Source: Clostridiales bacterium (lineage in GTDB: Bacteria > Bacillota > Clostridia > Saccharofermentanales > Saccharofermentanaceae). From it: 64,000 nt of DNA. Of the stretch, positions 54,125 through 63,279 are shown piece after piece. The number at the start of each line of letters is the position of its first letter. The first letter of the stretch is position 1. Below the pieces are notes generated by a model. That model worked only from the letters and a program-made list of their open reading frames with translations, did not search any database and was not told the DNA's origin. The position numbers and the translations under genes were made by a program. The stretch is taken from positions 124,001 to 188,000 of the forward strand of contig JAGCXQ010000049.1 in assembly GCA_017961235.1 (NCBI GenBank), given 5' to 3'.

Positions 54125-54778
54125 TTATTCATCGCCGCCTGTTTTCGGTACAAAATACGCATATCCGACCTCGTAAGGATGGTCGAAAAGCAGGCAGTTC
54201 CTATGTTTTCTTAGTGTCCAGATAACCATTAGGTCTCCGGCTCCTCCGACTACACCGATCACTCCAAAAGTCACCAGAAACAGTATCCCGGAAGCGATAC
54301 CGATGATTATAGGCAGCACGCCTAAGATCAGCGTCGGCGCGATCGATCCCCAGAAATACTGCGAGACATTTAACGCCTCACAGCAGTGACAGTACGGAGT
54401 AATGTTTTTGGGATTGAATCCGAAATCGATACTCCCCCACTTCTTTTCACATGGGAAATGCCAGCAGAATCCATGGATAAACTCATGAATAAATATCGAT
54501 GCGGCATAAAGTGCTAAGAAGAAAAAGAATCCGGTAGGACCTGAAAAACCGAAAACTCTATCGATGTTTAAGGAATCCGAACCATGAACAGCTACAAATA
54601 ACGGATACGAGATCAACGCCACCACAGCCATGATCGCTATCGCAATAATATTCGCAGCAAGGATGCTTATTTTTTCGAGTCGGACCTCAAGTCCTTCTTT
54701 ATCTTTCTGTGCGACAAGATCCTCGTATTCCTGCTTTTTGCGGGCACGGATCTTATCATTCTCCACTTCAATTCTCAT
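54125..54778 (-). CDS. DUF3267 membrane zincin-like protein (paralogue 2)
   Basis: 217 aa. HEFIHGFCW carries HExxH. TPYCHCCEA, GGAGDLMVI and FDHPYEVG are shared with the copy at 29760-30437. About four membrane helices are present, the first at about 36-58. The N terminus is charged (ENDKIRARKKQEYEDL). It lies two bases after trmD and is therefore co-transcribed with ribosome genes, an unusual place. The start ATG 54778 is followed closely, so translation may be coupled to trmD. Confidence 0.82.
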   Translation of the reverse strand: MRIEVENDKIRARKKQEYEDLVAQKDKEGLEVRLEKISILAANIIAIAIMAVVALISYPLFVAVHGSDSLNIDRVFGFSGPTGFFFFLALYAASIFIHEFIHGFCWHFPCEKKWGSIDFGFNPKNITPYCHCCEALNVSQYFWGSIAPTLILGVLPIIIGIASGILFLVTFGVIGVVGGAGDLMVIWTLRKHRNCLLFDHPYEVGYAYFVPKTGGDE

Positions 54779-54780
54779 CT

Positions 54781-55551
54781 TTATGTCTCATTCTCTTTAT
54801 GTTCAGAATTCTGTCGTATATCTTCTTCGATCTCCAGGATCTTCTTCCAGTCATCTGAGGAAAGATCCAGTTTTGTCAGCATATCCGGCCGTCTTTTCCA
54901 TGTATCATAAAGACCATGGATACGCTTCCATTCCTTGATCTTCGCATGATTTCCGGAAAGCATGACCTCAGGGACAGCCTTGTCATGCCAGGTATTCGGC
55001 TTGGTATATTGCGGAGCTTCCAGATATCCGCTCATGTGGGATTCTTCCTCATACGCTTCCGAATTCGGAAGTACGCCATCGATCATTCGCGAAACACAGT
55101 CGATCACGACACAGGCGGCAACTTCACCGCCGGTCAGTACATAATCGCCGATCGACAGATCTTCATCCACGATCTCATCGAGCACACGCTGATCGATCCC
55201 CTCATAATGGCCGCAAAGGATCACAAGATGATCGTATTTGCTTAATTCCCGAGCCTTCTGTTGCGTCAGAACAGAGCCTTTCGGGCTCATGAAGATACAG
55301 TGCGGTTTGGGTGCTTTTTCCTTATCATAAAGCGATGAAAAAGCCTGAAATACCGGCTCACACTGCATGAGCATACCGGTGCCGCCGCCAAAGAGCGTAT
55401 CATCGACCTTGCCGTATTTATTTCCGGCAAAGTCTCTGATATCGACCGTTTCGATCGAAAGAATACCTTTCTCTTCGGCACGTCCGATAATACTTTCACT
55501 CAGAAAGTCTTTCACCTGTTTAGGAAATAGCGTCAAAACCGAAAACTTCAT
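54781..55551 (-). CDS. trmD: tRNA (guanine-N1)-methyltransferase
   Basis: 256 aa. TrmD makes m1G37 and prevents frameshifts. The knotted SPOUT fold shows VDDTLFGGGTGMLMQ, LCGHYEGIDQRV, IGDYVLTGGE and a C-terminal SGNHAKIKEWKR. GGAGCAG lies 14 bases before ATG 55551, a rather long spacing. It lies between rimM and DUF3267. Confidence 0.96.
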   Translation of the reverse strand: MKFSVLTLFPKQVKDFLSESIIGRAEEKGILSIETVDIRDFAGNKYGKVDDTLFGGGTGMLMQCEPVFQAFSSLYDKEKAPKPHCIFMSPKGSVLTQQKARELSKYDHLVILCGHYEGIDQRVLDEIVDEDLSIGDYVLTGGEVAACVVIDCVSRMIDGVLPNSEAYEEESHMSGYLEAPQYTKPNTWHDKAVPEVMLSGNHAKIKEWKRIHGLYDTWKRRPDMLTKLDLSSDDWKKILEIEEDIRQNSEHKENET

Positions 55552-55578
55552 GCGATGACAATCTGCTCCTTAAAAATC

Positions 55579-56103
55579 TCACTCATAGATCTCATAGAGG
55601 CCTTCCGGAAGCGTGACCGACATCACACCCGCGGAAAGATCCACATTGGTAACGATCGCATTCAGATAAGGAATCAGAAGCTCATTCTTTCCCTTTCTCT
55701 TCACGATAATGATGTCACTGGCACCGGAATTCATGATATCTTTGATCGTACCGAGCTCGCCACGTTCTGAATCTACAACCGTAAGCCCGATCAGATCAGC
55801 GATAAAGAAACGTCCTTCCGGAAGTTTCACGGCGTTGTCTCTTGTGACGCCGATAAAAAAGCCGGTGAGTTTTCCGACCTCATCTCTGTCGTCGATGCCC
55901 TTAAATTTAATAAGTGTTCTGGTTTCATCGACACGGGTCTTCTCAACTTCAAGCGTTTCTTTGATATGTTCCTTTTCATCCAGGATCATGCACTCGGAAA
56001 GCGAAGAAAAACGGCGCACATCGTCCGTGAGAGGAATGATTTTCACCTCTCCACGTACACCGTGTGCACCGCCGATCTTCCCTATAATTAGGTAGTCTTT
56101 CAT
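55579..56103 (-). CDS. rimM: 16S rRNA processing protein RimM
   Basis: 174 aa. RimM helps assemble the 30S head through S19. IGKIGGAHGVRGEVKIIPLTD is the N-terminal barrel signature and ELLIPYLNAIVTNVDL closes the PRC-barrel. The start codon overlaps the khpA stop (ATGA), indicating translational coupling. Confidence 0.94.
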   Translation of the reverse strand: MKDYLIIGKIGGAHGVRGEVKIIPLTDDVRRFSSLSECMILDEKEHIKETLEVEKTRVDETRTLIKFKGIDDRDEVGKLTGFFIGVTRDNAVKLPEGRFFIADLIGLTVVDSERGELGTIKDIMNSGASDIIIVKRKGKNELLIPYLNAIVTNVDLSAGVMSVTLPEGLYEIYE

Positions 56104-56327
56104 CCGACGATATCTACGATAACACGTCTTCCGTCACGAAGATACTTCGCCTTCATGATCGAACGGATCGCCTGTGCACGGCGGCCGCCCTTACCGATCA
56201 CTTTACCCATATCTTCCGGGTTAACGGTAAGTTCCAGAACGACTGTGTTTCCTCTCTCAGACTTCTTAACGGATACATCCTCAGGATGGTTGACCAGAGA
56301 CTTGGCCATTGTAGTTAATAATTCCAT
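56100..56327 (-). CDS. khpA: KH-domain RNA-binding protein KhpA
   Basis: 75 aa from ATG 56327, the family's usual size; ATG 56345 would add MLRVVD, and neither has a strong ribosome site. The single KH domain has GKVIGKGGRRAQAIRSIM with the GxxG loop. KhpA pairs with KhpB to bind RNA and affects cell division and elongation in streptococci. khpB is not in this window. It sits in the usual rpsP-khpA-rimM order. Confidence 0.92.
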   Translation of the reverse strand: MELLTTMAKSLVNHPEDVSVKKSERGNTVVLELTVNPEDMGKVIGKGGRRAQAIRSIMKAKYLRDGRRVIVDIVG

Positions 56328-56398
56328 ATCTACAACTCGCAGCATGTAAATAGTAGTAGGTGTGCTGCTTTCCTCCTTATTAGTATTCGAAGTCCTAC

Positions 56399-56647
56399 TT
56401 ACTTCTCGATAGCACCTGTCTTCTTCAGAAGAGCACGAACTGTATCAGTCGGCTGTGCGCCGTTAGCGATCCACTTCTTAGCTGCTTCGTTGTCGATCTT
56501 GATCTCAGCAGGATCTGTCAGCGGATTGTATGTGCCGATCTCTTCGATGAAACGGCCATCACGCGGATAGCGGCCATCTGCTACAACTACACGATAAAAA
56601 GGAGCCTTCTTAGCGCCCATTCTTCTCAAACGAATTTTTACTGCCAT
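56399..56647 (-). CDS. rpsP: 30S ribosomal protein S16
   Basis: 82 aa. S16 is an early 30S assembly protein. [20 protein letters not shown] and [14 protein letters not shown] are the family signature. AGGAGG precedes ATG 56647. It follows ffh after a 131-base structured spacer. Confidence 0.97.
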   Translation of the reverse strand: MAVKIRLRRMGAKKAPFYRVVVADGRYPRDGRFIEEIGTYNPLTDPAEIKIDNEAAKKWIANGAQPTDTVRALLKKTGAIEK

Positions 56648-56693
56648 TTTTCTTTTCCTCCTAGCAATAGTTCTTTTATGTTTTGTGTTTATA

Positions 56694-56770
56694 TTCTCGC
56701 GTTTCGCCCCTGCTTTCCCTCGGGCTTTCCTTTGGGAAAAGCACTAAGGACTTTCGAAGTCTCGCGTGAA
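56694..56770 (-). repeat. Structured spacer between ffh and rpsP with an AAAAGCACT word
   Basis: TTCTCGCG (56694-56701) and CGCGTGAA (56763-56770) pair with one mismatch. Inside, TGCTTTCCC (56711-56719) pairs with GGGAAAAGCA (56734-56743) with one bulge; GCTTTCC-ttt-GGGAAAAGC is an alternative. GACTT-tcg-AAGTC makes a further hairpin. It could terminate or attenuate ffh transcription before rpsP. No classical T-run follows. Confidence 0.5.
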
Positions 56771-56778
56771 CATCTTAG

Positions 56779-58164
56779 TTAGAACGGGAATTTACCTTTC
56801 CCGAAAGGATTGCCTCCCATTCCAGGGAAGCCTTTGCCCATACCGGGCATCTTTCCAAGGCCCTTCTTGCCTTTGGTCATCTTGCTAAACTTCTTCATCA
56901 TCTCGGAAGTCTGCTCATACTGGCGGATCAGCTGGTTGACCTGCTGTACCGTAGTACCGGAACCTGCAGCGATCCTTCTTCGTCTGCTCGCATTCAGAAT
57001 ATTCGGAACACGGCGTTCCTTCTTCGTCATCGAACGGATGATCGCCATATTGGTATCAATCACTTTATCATCGAGATCTTCTTCTTTGACCTTGCCGGCA
57101 GCGCCGGGGATCATTCCGATAACATCTTTCATGGATCCGAGCTTCTTGATCTGCTCGAACTGGGAAAGAAGATCTTCCATGCTGAATGTATTGCTGAGCA
57201 TACGCTCAACGGATTTCGCCGCCTCTTCCTCATCGATGGACTGCTGTGCCTTCTCAATAAGGGAAAGAACGTCACCCATGCCGAGGATACGGTCCGCCAT
57301 ACGGTCCGGATAGAACTCTTCGATATTCTCGATCTTTTCACCGACGCAGATGTACTTGATCGGCTTTCCTGTCATCTTACGGATAGAGAGAGCCGCACCG
57401 CCTCTGGCGTCACCATCGAGCTTGGTCATGATGAATCCGTCAAGACCGATACGCTCTTCGAAGCTCTGTGCTACAGCAACCGCTTCCTGACCGATCATGG
57501 CATCGACAACGAGCAGTTTCTCATGCGGCTTTACATAATCACCGATCTTGATGAGCTCATCCATGAGTTCTTCATCCACAGTCATACGACCGGCGGTATC
57601 GACGATCAGCGTATCGCAAAGAAGGTACTTCGCACGCTCGATACCGGCCTTTGCGATCACGATAGGATCCTTTTCTTCCGGCATGATAAAGCTCGGCACA
57701 TCAACTTTCTGTGCCAGCACTTCCAACTGTTTGGCGGCTGCCGGACGGTGTACGTCGAGCGAAAGCAGGAGTGGGCGCTTGCTGTTCTTCTTTAAGATAT
57801 TCGCAAGCTTTGCAGCGGTGGTTGTTTTACCTGCACCCTGGAGACCATAGAGCATGATCACGGTAAATCCGGACGGAGATACAGCCAGTTTGCTTGATGT
57901 CTGGCCGAGAAGCTCGATCAGGGACTCATGAACGATCTTTACGATCTGCTGACCAGGAGTCAGGCTCTTCATGACATCCGCGCCTTTACACTTCTCAGAC
58001 ATATCCGCGACGAATTCCTTAACAACGGAATAGTTAACATCCGCCTCAAGGAGCGCCATACGGATCTCTTTCATCATTGCTTTGATGTCGGCATCCGTAA
58101 CACGGGCACTTCCGCGCATCTTCGCAGTGATCTTCTGAAGTTTTGTCGATAAACTCTCAAACAT
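56779..58164 (-). CDS. ffh: Signal recognition particle protein Ffh
   Basis: 461 aa. Ffh binds signal peptides with SRP RNA and docks with FtsY. NG-domain GTPase motifs are LQGAGKTTTAAKL, DVHRPAA, DTAGRM and TKLDGDARGG. The M domain starts near residue 300 and ends with a Gly/Met/Phe-rich tail (GKMPGMGKGFPGMGG). The gene is six bases after ylxM. No SRP RNA gene was seen in the window. Confidence 0.97.
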   Translation of the reverse strand: MFESLSTKLQKITAKMRGSARVTDADIKAMMKEIRMALLEADVNYSVVKEFVADMSEKCKGADVMKSLTPGQQIVKIVHESLIELLGQTSSKLAVSPSGFTVIMLYGLQGAGKTTTAAKLANILKKNSKRPLLLSLDVHRPAAAKQLEVLAQKVDVPSFIMPEEKDPIVIAKAGIERAKYLLCDTLIVDTAGRMTVDEELMDELIKIGDYVKPHEKLLVVDAMIGQEAVAVAQSFEERIGLDGFIMTKLDGDARGGAALSIRKMTGKPIKYICVGEKIENIEEFYPDRMADRILGMGDVLSLIEKAQQSIDEEEAAKSVERMLSNTFSMEDLLSQFEQIKKLGSMKDVIGMIPGAAGKVKEEDLDDKVIDTNMAIIRSMTKKERRVPNILNASRRRRIAAGSGTTVQQVNQLIRQYEQTSEMMKKFSKMTKGKKGLGKMPGMGKGFPGMGGNPFGKGKFPF

Positions 58165-58170
58165 TATGCT

Positions 58171-58491
58171 TTATAATTCCTCTACCAGAGTCGAAAGCAG
58201 TTCTTTTGCCTTATCCTCATTATGTTCTTCCAATGCTTCAAAAGCACTGGAGATCGTCTTTTTCTGTAATGTGAAGCGTTCTACCAGTTTCAGTTTCTCT
58301 TCGTATTCGGTAAGAGATGCCACACCGCGGTGGATCGCATCATGTGCCGCCTGCCTCGATATCCCGAGATCTTCAGCGATCTCCGCAAGAGACATATCTT
58401 CCTGGAATCGAAGCTCGAGGATCTCTCTGGTACGTTCCGTCAGCAACTGCCCATAGAAGTCAAGCAATAAGCAAACCTGAACGCTGTCCAT
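58171..58491 (-). CDS. ylxM: YlxM (UPF0122) SRP-associated helix-turn-helix protein
   Basis: 106 aa. A sigma-region-4-like helix-turn-helix, DMSLAEIAEDLGISRQAAHDA, fills the middle. ATG 58491 has GGAGGGG upstream and the usual start MDSVQVCLLLDFYG; a longer frame to 58548 is rejected. YlxM proteins modulate SRP assembly in streptococci. Order ftsY-ylxM-ffh is conserved across Bacillota. Confidence 0.93.
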   Translation of the reverse strand: MDSVQVCLLLDFYGQLLTERTREILELRFQEDMSLAEIAEDLGISRQAAHDAIHRGVASLTEYEEKLKLVERFTLQKKTISSAFEALEEHNEDKAKELLSTLVEEL

Positions 58492-58584
58492 AAGAAGCCC
58501 CTCCCTCACACGAGTACAAAGAATAACAGACCTCTCCACATCTGTCAAGCTTTTTTACTTGTCAGAAAGAAATTATATAATTAG

Positions 58585-58656
58585 CGAAAAGAAATGTCCC
58601 GGAGACGAGTTTTGCGTAAGCAAACTGTTTGAGTCTCAAGGGACATATTCTTTTCG
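58585..58656. repeat. Long imperfect hairpin, copy 2 of a two-copy stem-loop family
   Basis: The outer stem pairs CGAAAAGAA (58585-58593) with TTCTTTTCG (58648-58656), then ATGTCCC with GGGACAT. The core (58602-58637) has GAGAC/GTCTC, the asymmetric loop G opposite GTTTGA, and the upper stem AGTTTTGC/GCAAACT with one bulged T and loop GTAA. The core matches the element at 19718-19800, while the outer arms differ completely. It lies between ftsY and ylxM, 17 bases after the ftsY stop on the minus strand. Confidence 0.75.
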
Positions 58657-58672
58657 TTTATATCAATTATTC

Positions 58673-59584
58673 TTACTGAGGTAATAGAGAATCCACAAAG
58701 ATTTCGGGGTCGAAATCGACGAGGTCTTCTGCGCTTTCTCCCAGGCCGGCGAGGAAGATCGGGGATTTGGTGGAATGCGCTACTGCGATTGCCACGCCAC
58801 CCTTTGCACTGCCGTCGAGTTTTGTAATACCGATACCGGAGAGTTTTACCGCTTTACTGAACACTTCCGCCTGGATGACAGCATTCTGGCCGGTCGTTGC
58901 ATCGATGATCAGAAGCGCCTGTGTATTGGCAGAAGGTGCTTCTCTTTCGATAACGCGGCAGATCTTACTGAGCTCATCCATAAGATTCTGCTTGTTATGA
59001 AGTCTTCCTGCCGTATCGATGATCAGCACGTCCGCTCTTCTTGCGATCGCAGAATGGACCGCATCGTAGCATACAGCCGCCGGATCGGAACCTTCTTCAT
59101 GGGAAATAACGTGTGTATCTGTCATATCTCCCCAGGCTGTCAGCTGTTCGATCGCCGCTGCACGGAAAGTATCTGCTGCAGCAAGCATGACTTTCTTTCC
59201 CTGATTCTTATAACGAAGGCAGAGCTTACCGGCGGTGGTCGTCTTACCAGTGCCGTTTACACCTACCATCAGGATGATATTGAGGTTATTATCTTCGATA
59301 TCCAGGGTCTTCTTCTCACCGAGGATATCAAGCATCTTGGCGCGTACGACACGGATAACGGAATCTTTGCTGTCATCACCGGTCTTCTTGATCGAATCAC
59401 GAACCTCGTCCATGATCTCCAGGCTCGCTCCTACGCCACAGTCCGCCTGAACCAGAAGAGCTTCGAGATCATCCAGCATATCTTCATCAAAACGTCCCAT
59501 GGAAGCGGAGATCTTCGTGATACCTTCCGCCACGAAGTTTCTTGTCTTTTGAAGACCTCTCTTAAAAATATCAAATAAACCCAT
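58673..59584 (-). CDS. ftsY: Signal recognition particle receptor FtsY
   Basis: 303 aa. The short form has almost no N-terminal acidic domain. It shows the NG GTPase motifs [27 protein letters not shown] and [10 protein letters not shown]. It docks Ffh to the membrane; in short forms the N-terminal helix ([15 protein letters not shown]) binds lipid. AAGGAGAG precedes ATG 59584. It follows smc by 63 bases. Confidence 0.96.
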   Translation of the reverse strand: MGLFDIFKRGLQKTRNFVAEGITKISASMGRFDEDMLDDLEALLVQADCGVGASLEIMDEVRDSIKKTGDDSKDSVIRVVRAKMLDILGEKKTLDIEDNNLNIILMVGVNGTGKTTTAGKLCLRYKNQGKKVMLAAADTFRAAAIEQLTAWGDMTDTHVISHEEGSDPAAVCYDAVHSAIARRADVLIIDTAGRLHNKQNLMDELSKICRVIEREAPSANTQALLIIDATTGQNAVIQAEVFSKAVKLSGIGITKLDGSAKGGVAIAVAHSTKSPIFLAGLGESAEDLVDFDPEIFVDSLLPQ

Positions 59585-59647
59585 ATGGCTCTCCTTATTT
59601 ATTCAGTTATTTCATTATACCATTTACCTGATGCGGCAAGAGCATGC

Positions 59648-62600
59648 TTATGTTTCGCTCAGACGCATCGAAAGGATCTTGGAAATACCTCTCTCCTGCA
59701 TCGTTACACCATACATACGGTCACAAGCCTCCATCGTACCCTTTCTATGGGTAACGAGAATAAACTGGGACTTCACGCAGTAACGGCGCACGAAATCGGT
59801 AAAACGGTTTACGTTCGCATCGTCGAGCGCTGCTTCGACCTCGTCGAGAACACAGAACGGAGACGGACGGAGCTGTAAGATCGCGAACAGAAGTGCGATC
59901 GCTGTAAGGCATCGCTCACCACCTGAAAGAAGAGACAAGCTCTGCAGTTTCTTTCCCGGAGGCTGGGCCTTGATGTCGATACCGCAGTTCAGGACATCCT
60001 CCTCATTTTCCAGAAGGATCTCTGCCGTACCGCCATTAAACAGATCGGAAAATACCGTTTTAAAGTTCTCGTTGATCTGCGTGAAATGATCCATAAACTG
60101 CTGTTTCATCTCGCGGATGAGGTCTTCGATGACCTTACCGAGATCCGCTTTTGCCTTCTCGATATCATCTCTCTGGGCGCACATAAACTCGTAACGCTCA
60201 TTGATCTTCTGATATTCTTCCACGGCATTAACGTTAACAGCGCCGATCTCTTTGATCTTACCGCGGAGTTCATTGATGCGCTTCTGCATGGCGCTCAGGT
60301 TCTCGATCTCGATCCTGTATTCCGCTGCATTGTCATATGTGAGCTCATGGTTCTCCCAGAGTCTGTTCTTACAGTCATCTACTTCCAGTTCGTATCTTTC
60401 GAACTTGCTGTCCAGTTTTGCCTGTTCGGTCTGAAGAGAACTCAGTTTCTGCGTTGCCGCAGTGACATTGTCGATAAAGCCTGTAAGACGTCCTTCCAGT
60501 TCTTCTTTCTCCTGGAGGATCGTACGGATCTTCTGCTCAAACTTCTCATCTTCGAGCTTGAGTCCTTCTTTAAAGTTCGCCTGCTCCTCGAAGTCTTTCT
60601 TTATCTTCTCGACATCGGCTTTCGCCTGTTCGCATTCTTTCTTCAGACGCTCCGAGTCTTCTTTCTTCTTATTCTTTTCATTCTCGAACATGCCGATCTT
60701 TTCCGTGGTCGCCGAGATCGTACCGTTTACGCCCTCGATACGGACACGAAGATCACTGATCTGCGCACGCATTCTTTCAAGATCGAGCTGTTCCTGCTCG
60801 ACTTTATCTGTGGAAGAATTGACTTTTTCTTTGAGATCAGCAATCTCGTCTTCTCTTTCTGTGATCACTAGCTTCGCTTCTTCGAGATCTTTGGAAGAAG
60901 AAAGTTTCGCTGCGGAGATCGTCTCCAGTTCTTTTTCCACCGAAGAAATACGTTCCAGTGCTTTTTTATAGTCATCATCGGCTGTTTTCAAAGCACTTTC
61001 CGCACGTATCTGATCGAGGGAACCCTTCTGGAGTTTCTCCTCCATCGCCATCTGTTCACGGGCCACATCTTTGATCTGGATCTGAAAGTCCTGTCTCTGT
61101 GCCTCGATCTTCGCGATCTCACGGTTAACGGAGACTTTCTTCTTTCTCATTTCCTCGAGTTCTCTGGCACGGCCGAGAAGATTCGCCGCCTTCTTGTTGA
61201 TACTACCACCGGTCAGCGAACCGCCCGGATTTACAACATCACCGGAAAGGGAAACGACTCGGTACATATATCTAGCCGCTTTTGCCATCGCAATACCGTT
61301 ATCCAGCTCATCGACAACAACGATGCGCCCGAGAAGGTTATCGATAATATCACGGAGTTCCGGACGAGTATCCACGAGCTCCGAAGCAAGTCCGATATAG
61401 CCGCGGGAACGCTTCGCGTCACGAAGGAAATTCTCCTCAAGAAGTCTCGGACGGATGGAGTCGATCGGAAGGAACGTGACACGTCCCAGATGATTCTGTT
61501 TCAGGTGATCGATAAGATCCGATGCATCTCTGTCATTCTGGGTAACGACATTATGCACAGCATTTCCGAGCGCGATCTCGATGGCAGTTTCATATTCCTG
61601 GTCCACTTTTACGAGTTCACCGAGGATACCGATCACTTTGGAAGAAAGTCTAGGATCCTTATCCGTGCTGGAAAGAAGGCGTCTTACAGATTCCTGATAT
61701 CCTTCACGGTTTTTCTCAAGGTTCTCAAGTGTCTTGATACTGAATTCAATATTCGAAAGAAGTCGCTGCTTGGCTTCGCCATCCGCTGCCATCTCATCAT
61801 CTTTCTTTCTCATCTCCGCCAGTTCGATCTGCTTGTCCGAAACAGCGGATGCAAGCTCAGCTGTCTCACTAAGAACACGCTTAAGATCAGCATCGAGCTG
61901 TGTTCTTCGCTCCAGCGCCTCATCACGCTCCTGGAGCATAAGCATACGGTCTTCAGAAAGAGATTTGATTCTTGCTTCTTTGACCATCATATCTCCAGAA
62001 AGATTGGAAACCATTTCACGGGTCTCAAAGAGTTCCTCGGTAAGCACATCGATCTTACGGCGGAGCTCCGTCTGTTTGGCCTGATTTCCGGCCATTTTAT
62101 CCATCAATGCCTTGTGTGACTCTTCGACGGCAGTAAGCTCATTGGAAAGATTCTCTTTCTCCTGCTTCATTTTGCCGATCTGCTCATTGGCCTCGGCAAT
62201 ATCATTATCGAGTCGCTCGATCTCCTGCGCCTGTTCATCATCCGAGCCTTCCGCGGATTTGATGCGGAGAAGCAGCTGGTCATGGCGCTCTTTGAGAAGG
62301 AGCATCTGGCTGTTGATCTCATGGATCTGCTCGGTGATATCCGATCTTTCCTGTCTGGTATTCTCTATTTCTTCTTCGAGCTGGGCGGATCTTTCCGTCA
62401 GTTCGCGGTTTTCCGAACGGATCTTGAGAACGAGATTCTCCTGTTCCTCGATCGCTTTTTTCAGAGAAGCACGCTCTTCCGCACTGCCATCGAGAAACAC
62501 CTTGTTGCGATCGATCATATGCAGGATAACGGCAATATCATCCTTTTTCCATTCATCATAGTACTGATGATACTTCTTCGCCTTTTCCGCCTGTTCGGAA

Positions 62601-63214
62601 AGCGGTCCGATCTGATTATTCAATTCCTCGAGGATATCATTGATACGGACGAGATTCTGCTCTGCGGAGTTCAGTTTCCGCTCTGCTTCTTCTTTTCTCG
62701 TCTTGAATTTAACGATACCGGATGCCTCTTCCAGTACTTTTCTACGGTCTTCGGACTTCGTGGAAAGGATATCATCGACTCGGCCCTGACCGATGATCGA
62801 ATAACCGTCTTTACCAAGACCGGTATCCATAAACAGCTGAAGAATGTCCTTCATTCTGCAGTTGACATGGTTGATCTGATACTCACTCTCACCGCTTCTA
62901 TAAAGTCTTCTGGTGATCTGGACCTCGTAAAACTCGATCGGAAGGATCCTGTCCGAGTTATCTATCGTCATGGAGACTTCCGCGAAGTTCATCGCCCGGC
63001 GGCTCTGCGTACCATTGAAGATAACATCTTCCATCTTCGATCCACGAAGCGTCTTTACGCTCTGCTCACCAAGGACCCAGCGGATCGCATCGGTAACATT
63101 ACTCTTACCGCTGCCGTTTGGGCCGACGATGGCCGTCATTCCCTTGTCAAACTCGATCAGAGTGTACTCAGGGAACGATTTAAATCCTTGGATTTCAAGC
63201 TTTTTCAGATGCAT
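59648..63214 (-). CDS. smc: Chromosome partition protein SMC
   Basis: 1188 aa. SMC condenses and segregates the chromosome with ScpA/B. Walker A GPNGSGKSNVTDAIRWVLGE starts the head. Long coiled coils (about 170-500 and 670-1000) flank the hinge (about 505-655, with VVNPGGSLTGGSINKK). The signature LLSGGERCLTAIALLF and Walker B FCVLDEVEAALDDANV close the head. GAGACGATCC precedes ATG 63214. It is followed on the same strand by ftsY and preceded by rnc. Confidence 0.97.
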   Translation of the reverse strand: MHLKKLEIQGFKSFPEYTLIEFDKGMTAIVGPNGSGKSNVTDAIRWVLGEQSVKTLRGSKMEDVIFNGTQSRRAMNFAEVSMTIDNSDRILPIEFYEVQITRRLYRSGESEYQINHVNCRMKDILQLFMDTGLGKDGYSIIGQGRVDDILSTKSEDRRKVLEEASGIVKFKTRKEEAERKLNSAEQNLVRINDILEELNNQIGPLSEQAEKAKKYHQYYDEWKKDDIAVILHMIDRNKVFLDGSAEERASLKKAIEEQENLVLKIRSENRELTERSAQLEEEIENTRQERSDITEQIHEINSQMLLLKERHDQLLLRIKSAEGSDDEQAQEIERLDNDIAEANEQIGKMKQEKENLSNELTAVEESHKALMDKMAGNQAKQTELRRKIDVLTEELFETREMVSNLSGDMMVKEARIKSLSEDRMLMLQERDEALERRTQLDADLKRVLSETAELASAVSDKQIELAEMRKKDDEMAADGEAKQRLLSNIEFSIKTLENLEKNREGYQESVRRLLSSTDKDPRLSSKVIGILGELVKVDQEYETAIEIALGNAVHNVVTQNDRDASDLIDHLKQNHLGRVTFLPIDSIRPRLLEENFLRDAKRSRGYIGLASELVDTRPELRDIIDNLLGRIVVVDELDNGIAMAKAARYMYRVVSLSGDVVNPGGSLTGGSINKKAANLLGRARELEEMRKKKVSVNREIAKIEAQRQDFQIQIKDVAREQMAMEEKLQKGSLDQIRAESALKTADDDYKKALERISSVEKELETISAAKLSSSKDLEEAKLVITEREDEIADLKEKVNSSTDKVEQEQLDLERMRAQISDLRVRIEGVNGTISATTEKIGMFENEKNKKKEDSERLKKECEQAKADVEKIKKDFEEQANFKEGLKLEDEKFEQKIRTILQEKEELEGRLTGFIDNVTAATQKLSSLQTEQAKLDSKFERYELEVDDCKNRLWENHELTYDNAAEYRIEIENLSAMQKRINELRGKIKEIGAVNVNAVEEYQKINERYEFMCAQRDDIEKAKADLGKVIEDLIREMKQQFMDHFTQINENFKTVFSDLFNGGTAEILLENEEDVLNCGIDIKAQPPGKKLQSLSLLSGGERCLTAIALLFAILQLRPSPFCVLDEVEAALDDANVNRFTDFVRRYCVKSQFILVTHRKGTMEACDRMYGVTMQERGISKILSMRLSET

Positions 63215-63279
63215 GGATCGTCTCGTTTCGTTTAATTAGAGGTATATTATAACACAACAGAAGGATCTTCGAGCAAATG

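Noticed and set aside
19718..58656. Integron attC sites as an explanation for the two related hairpins
   Set aside because: The hairpins have asymmetric loops, but the conserved RYYYAAC and GTTRRRY boxes are absent and no gene cassette or integrase is nearby.
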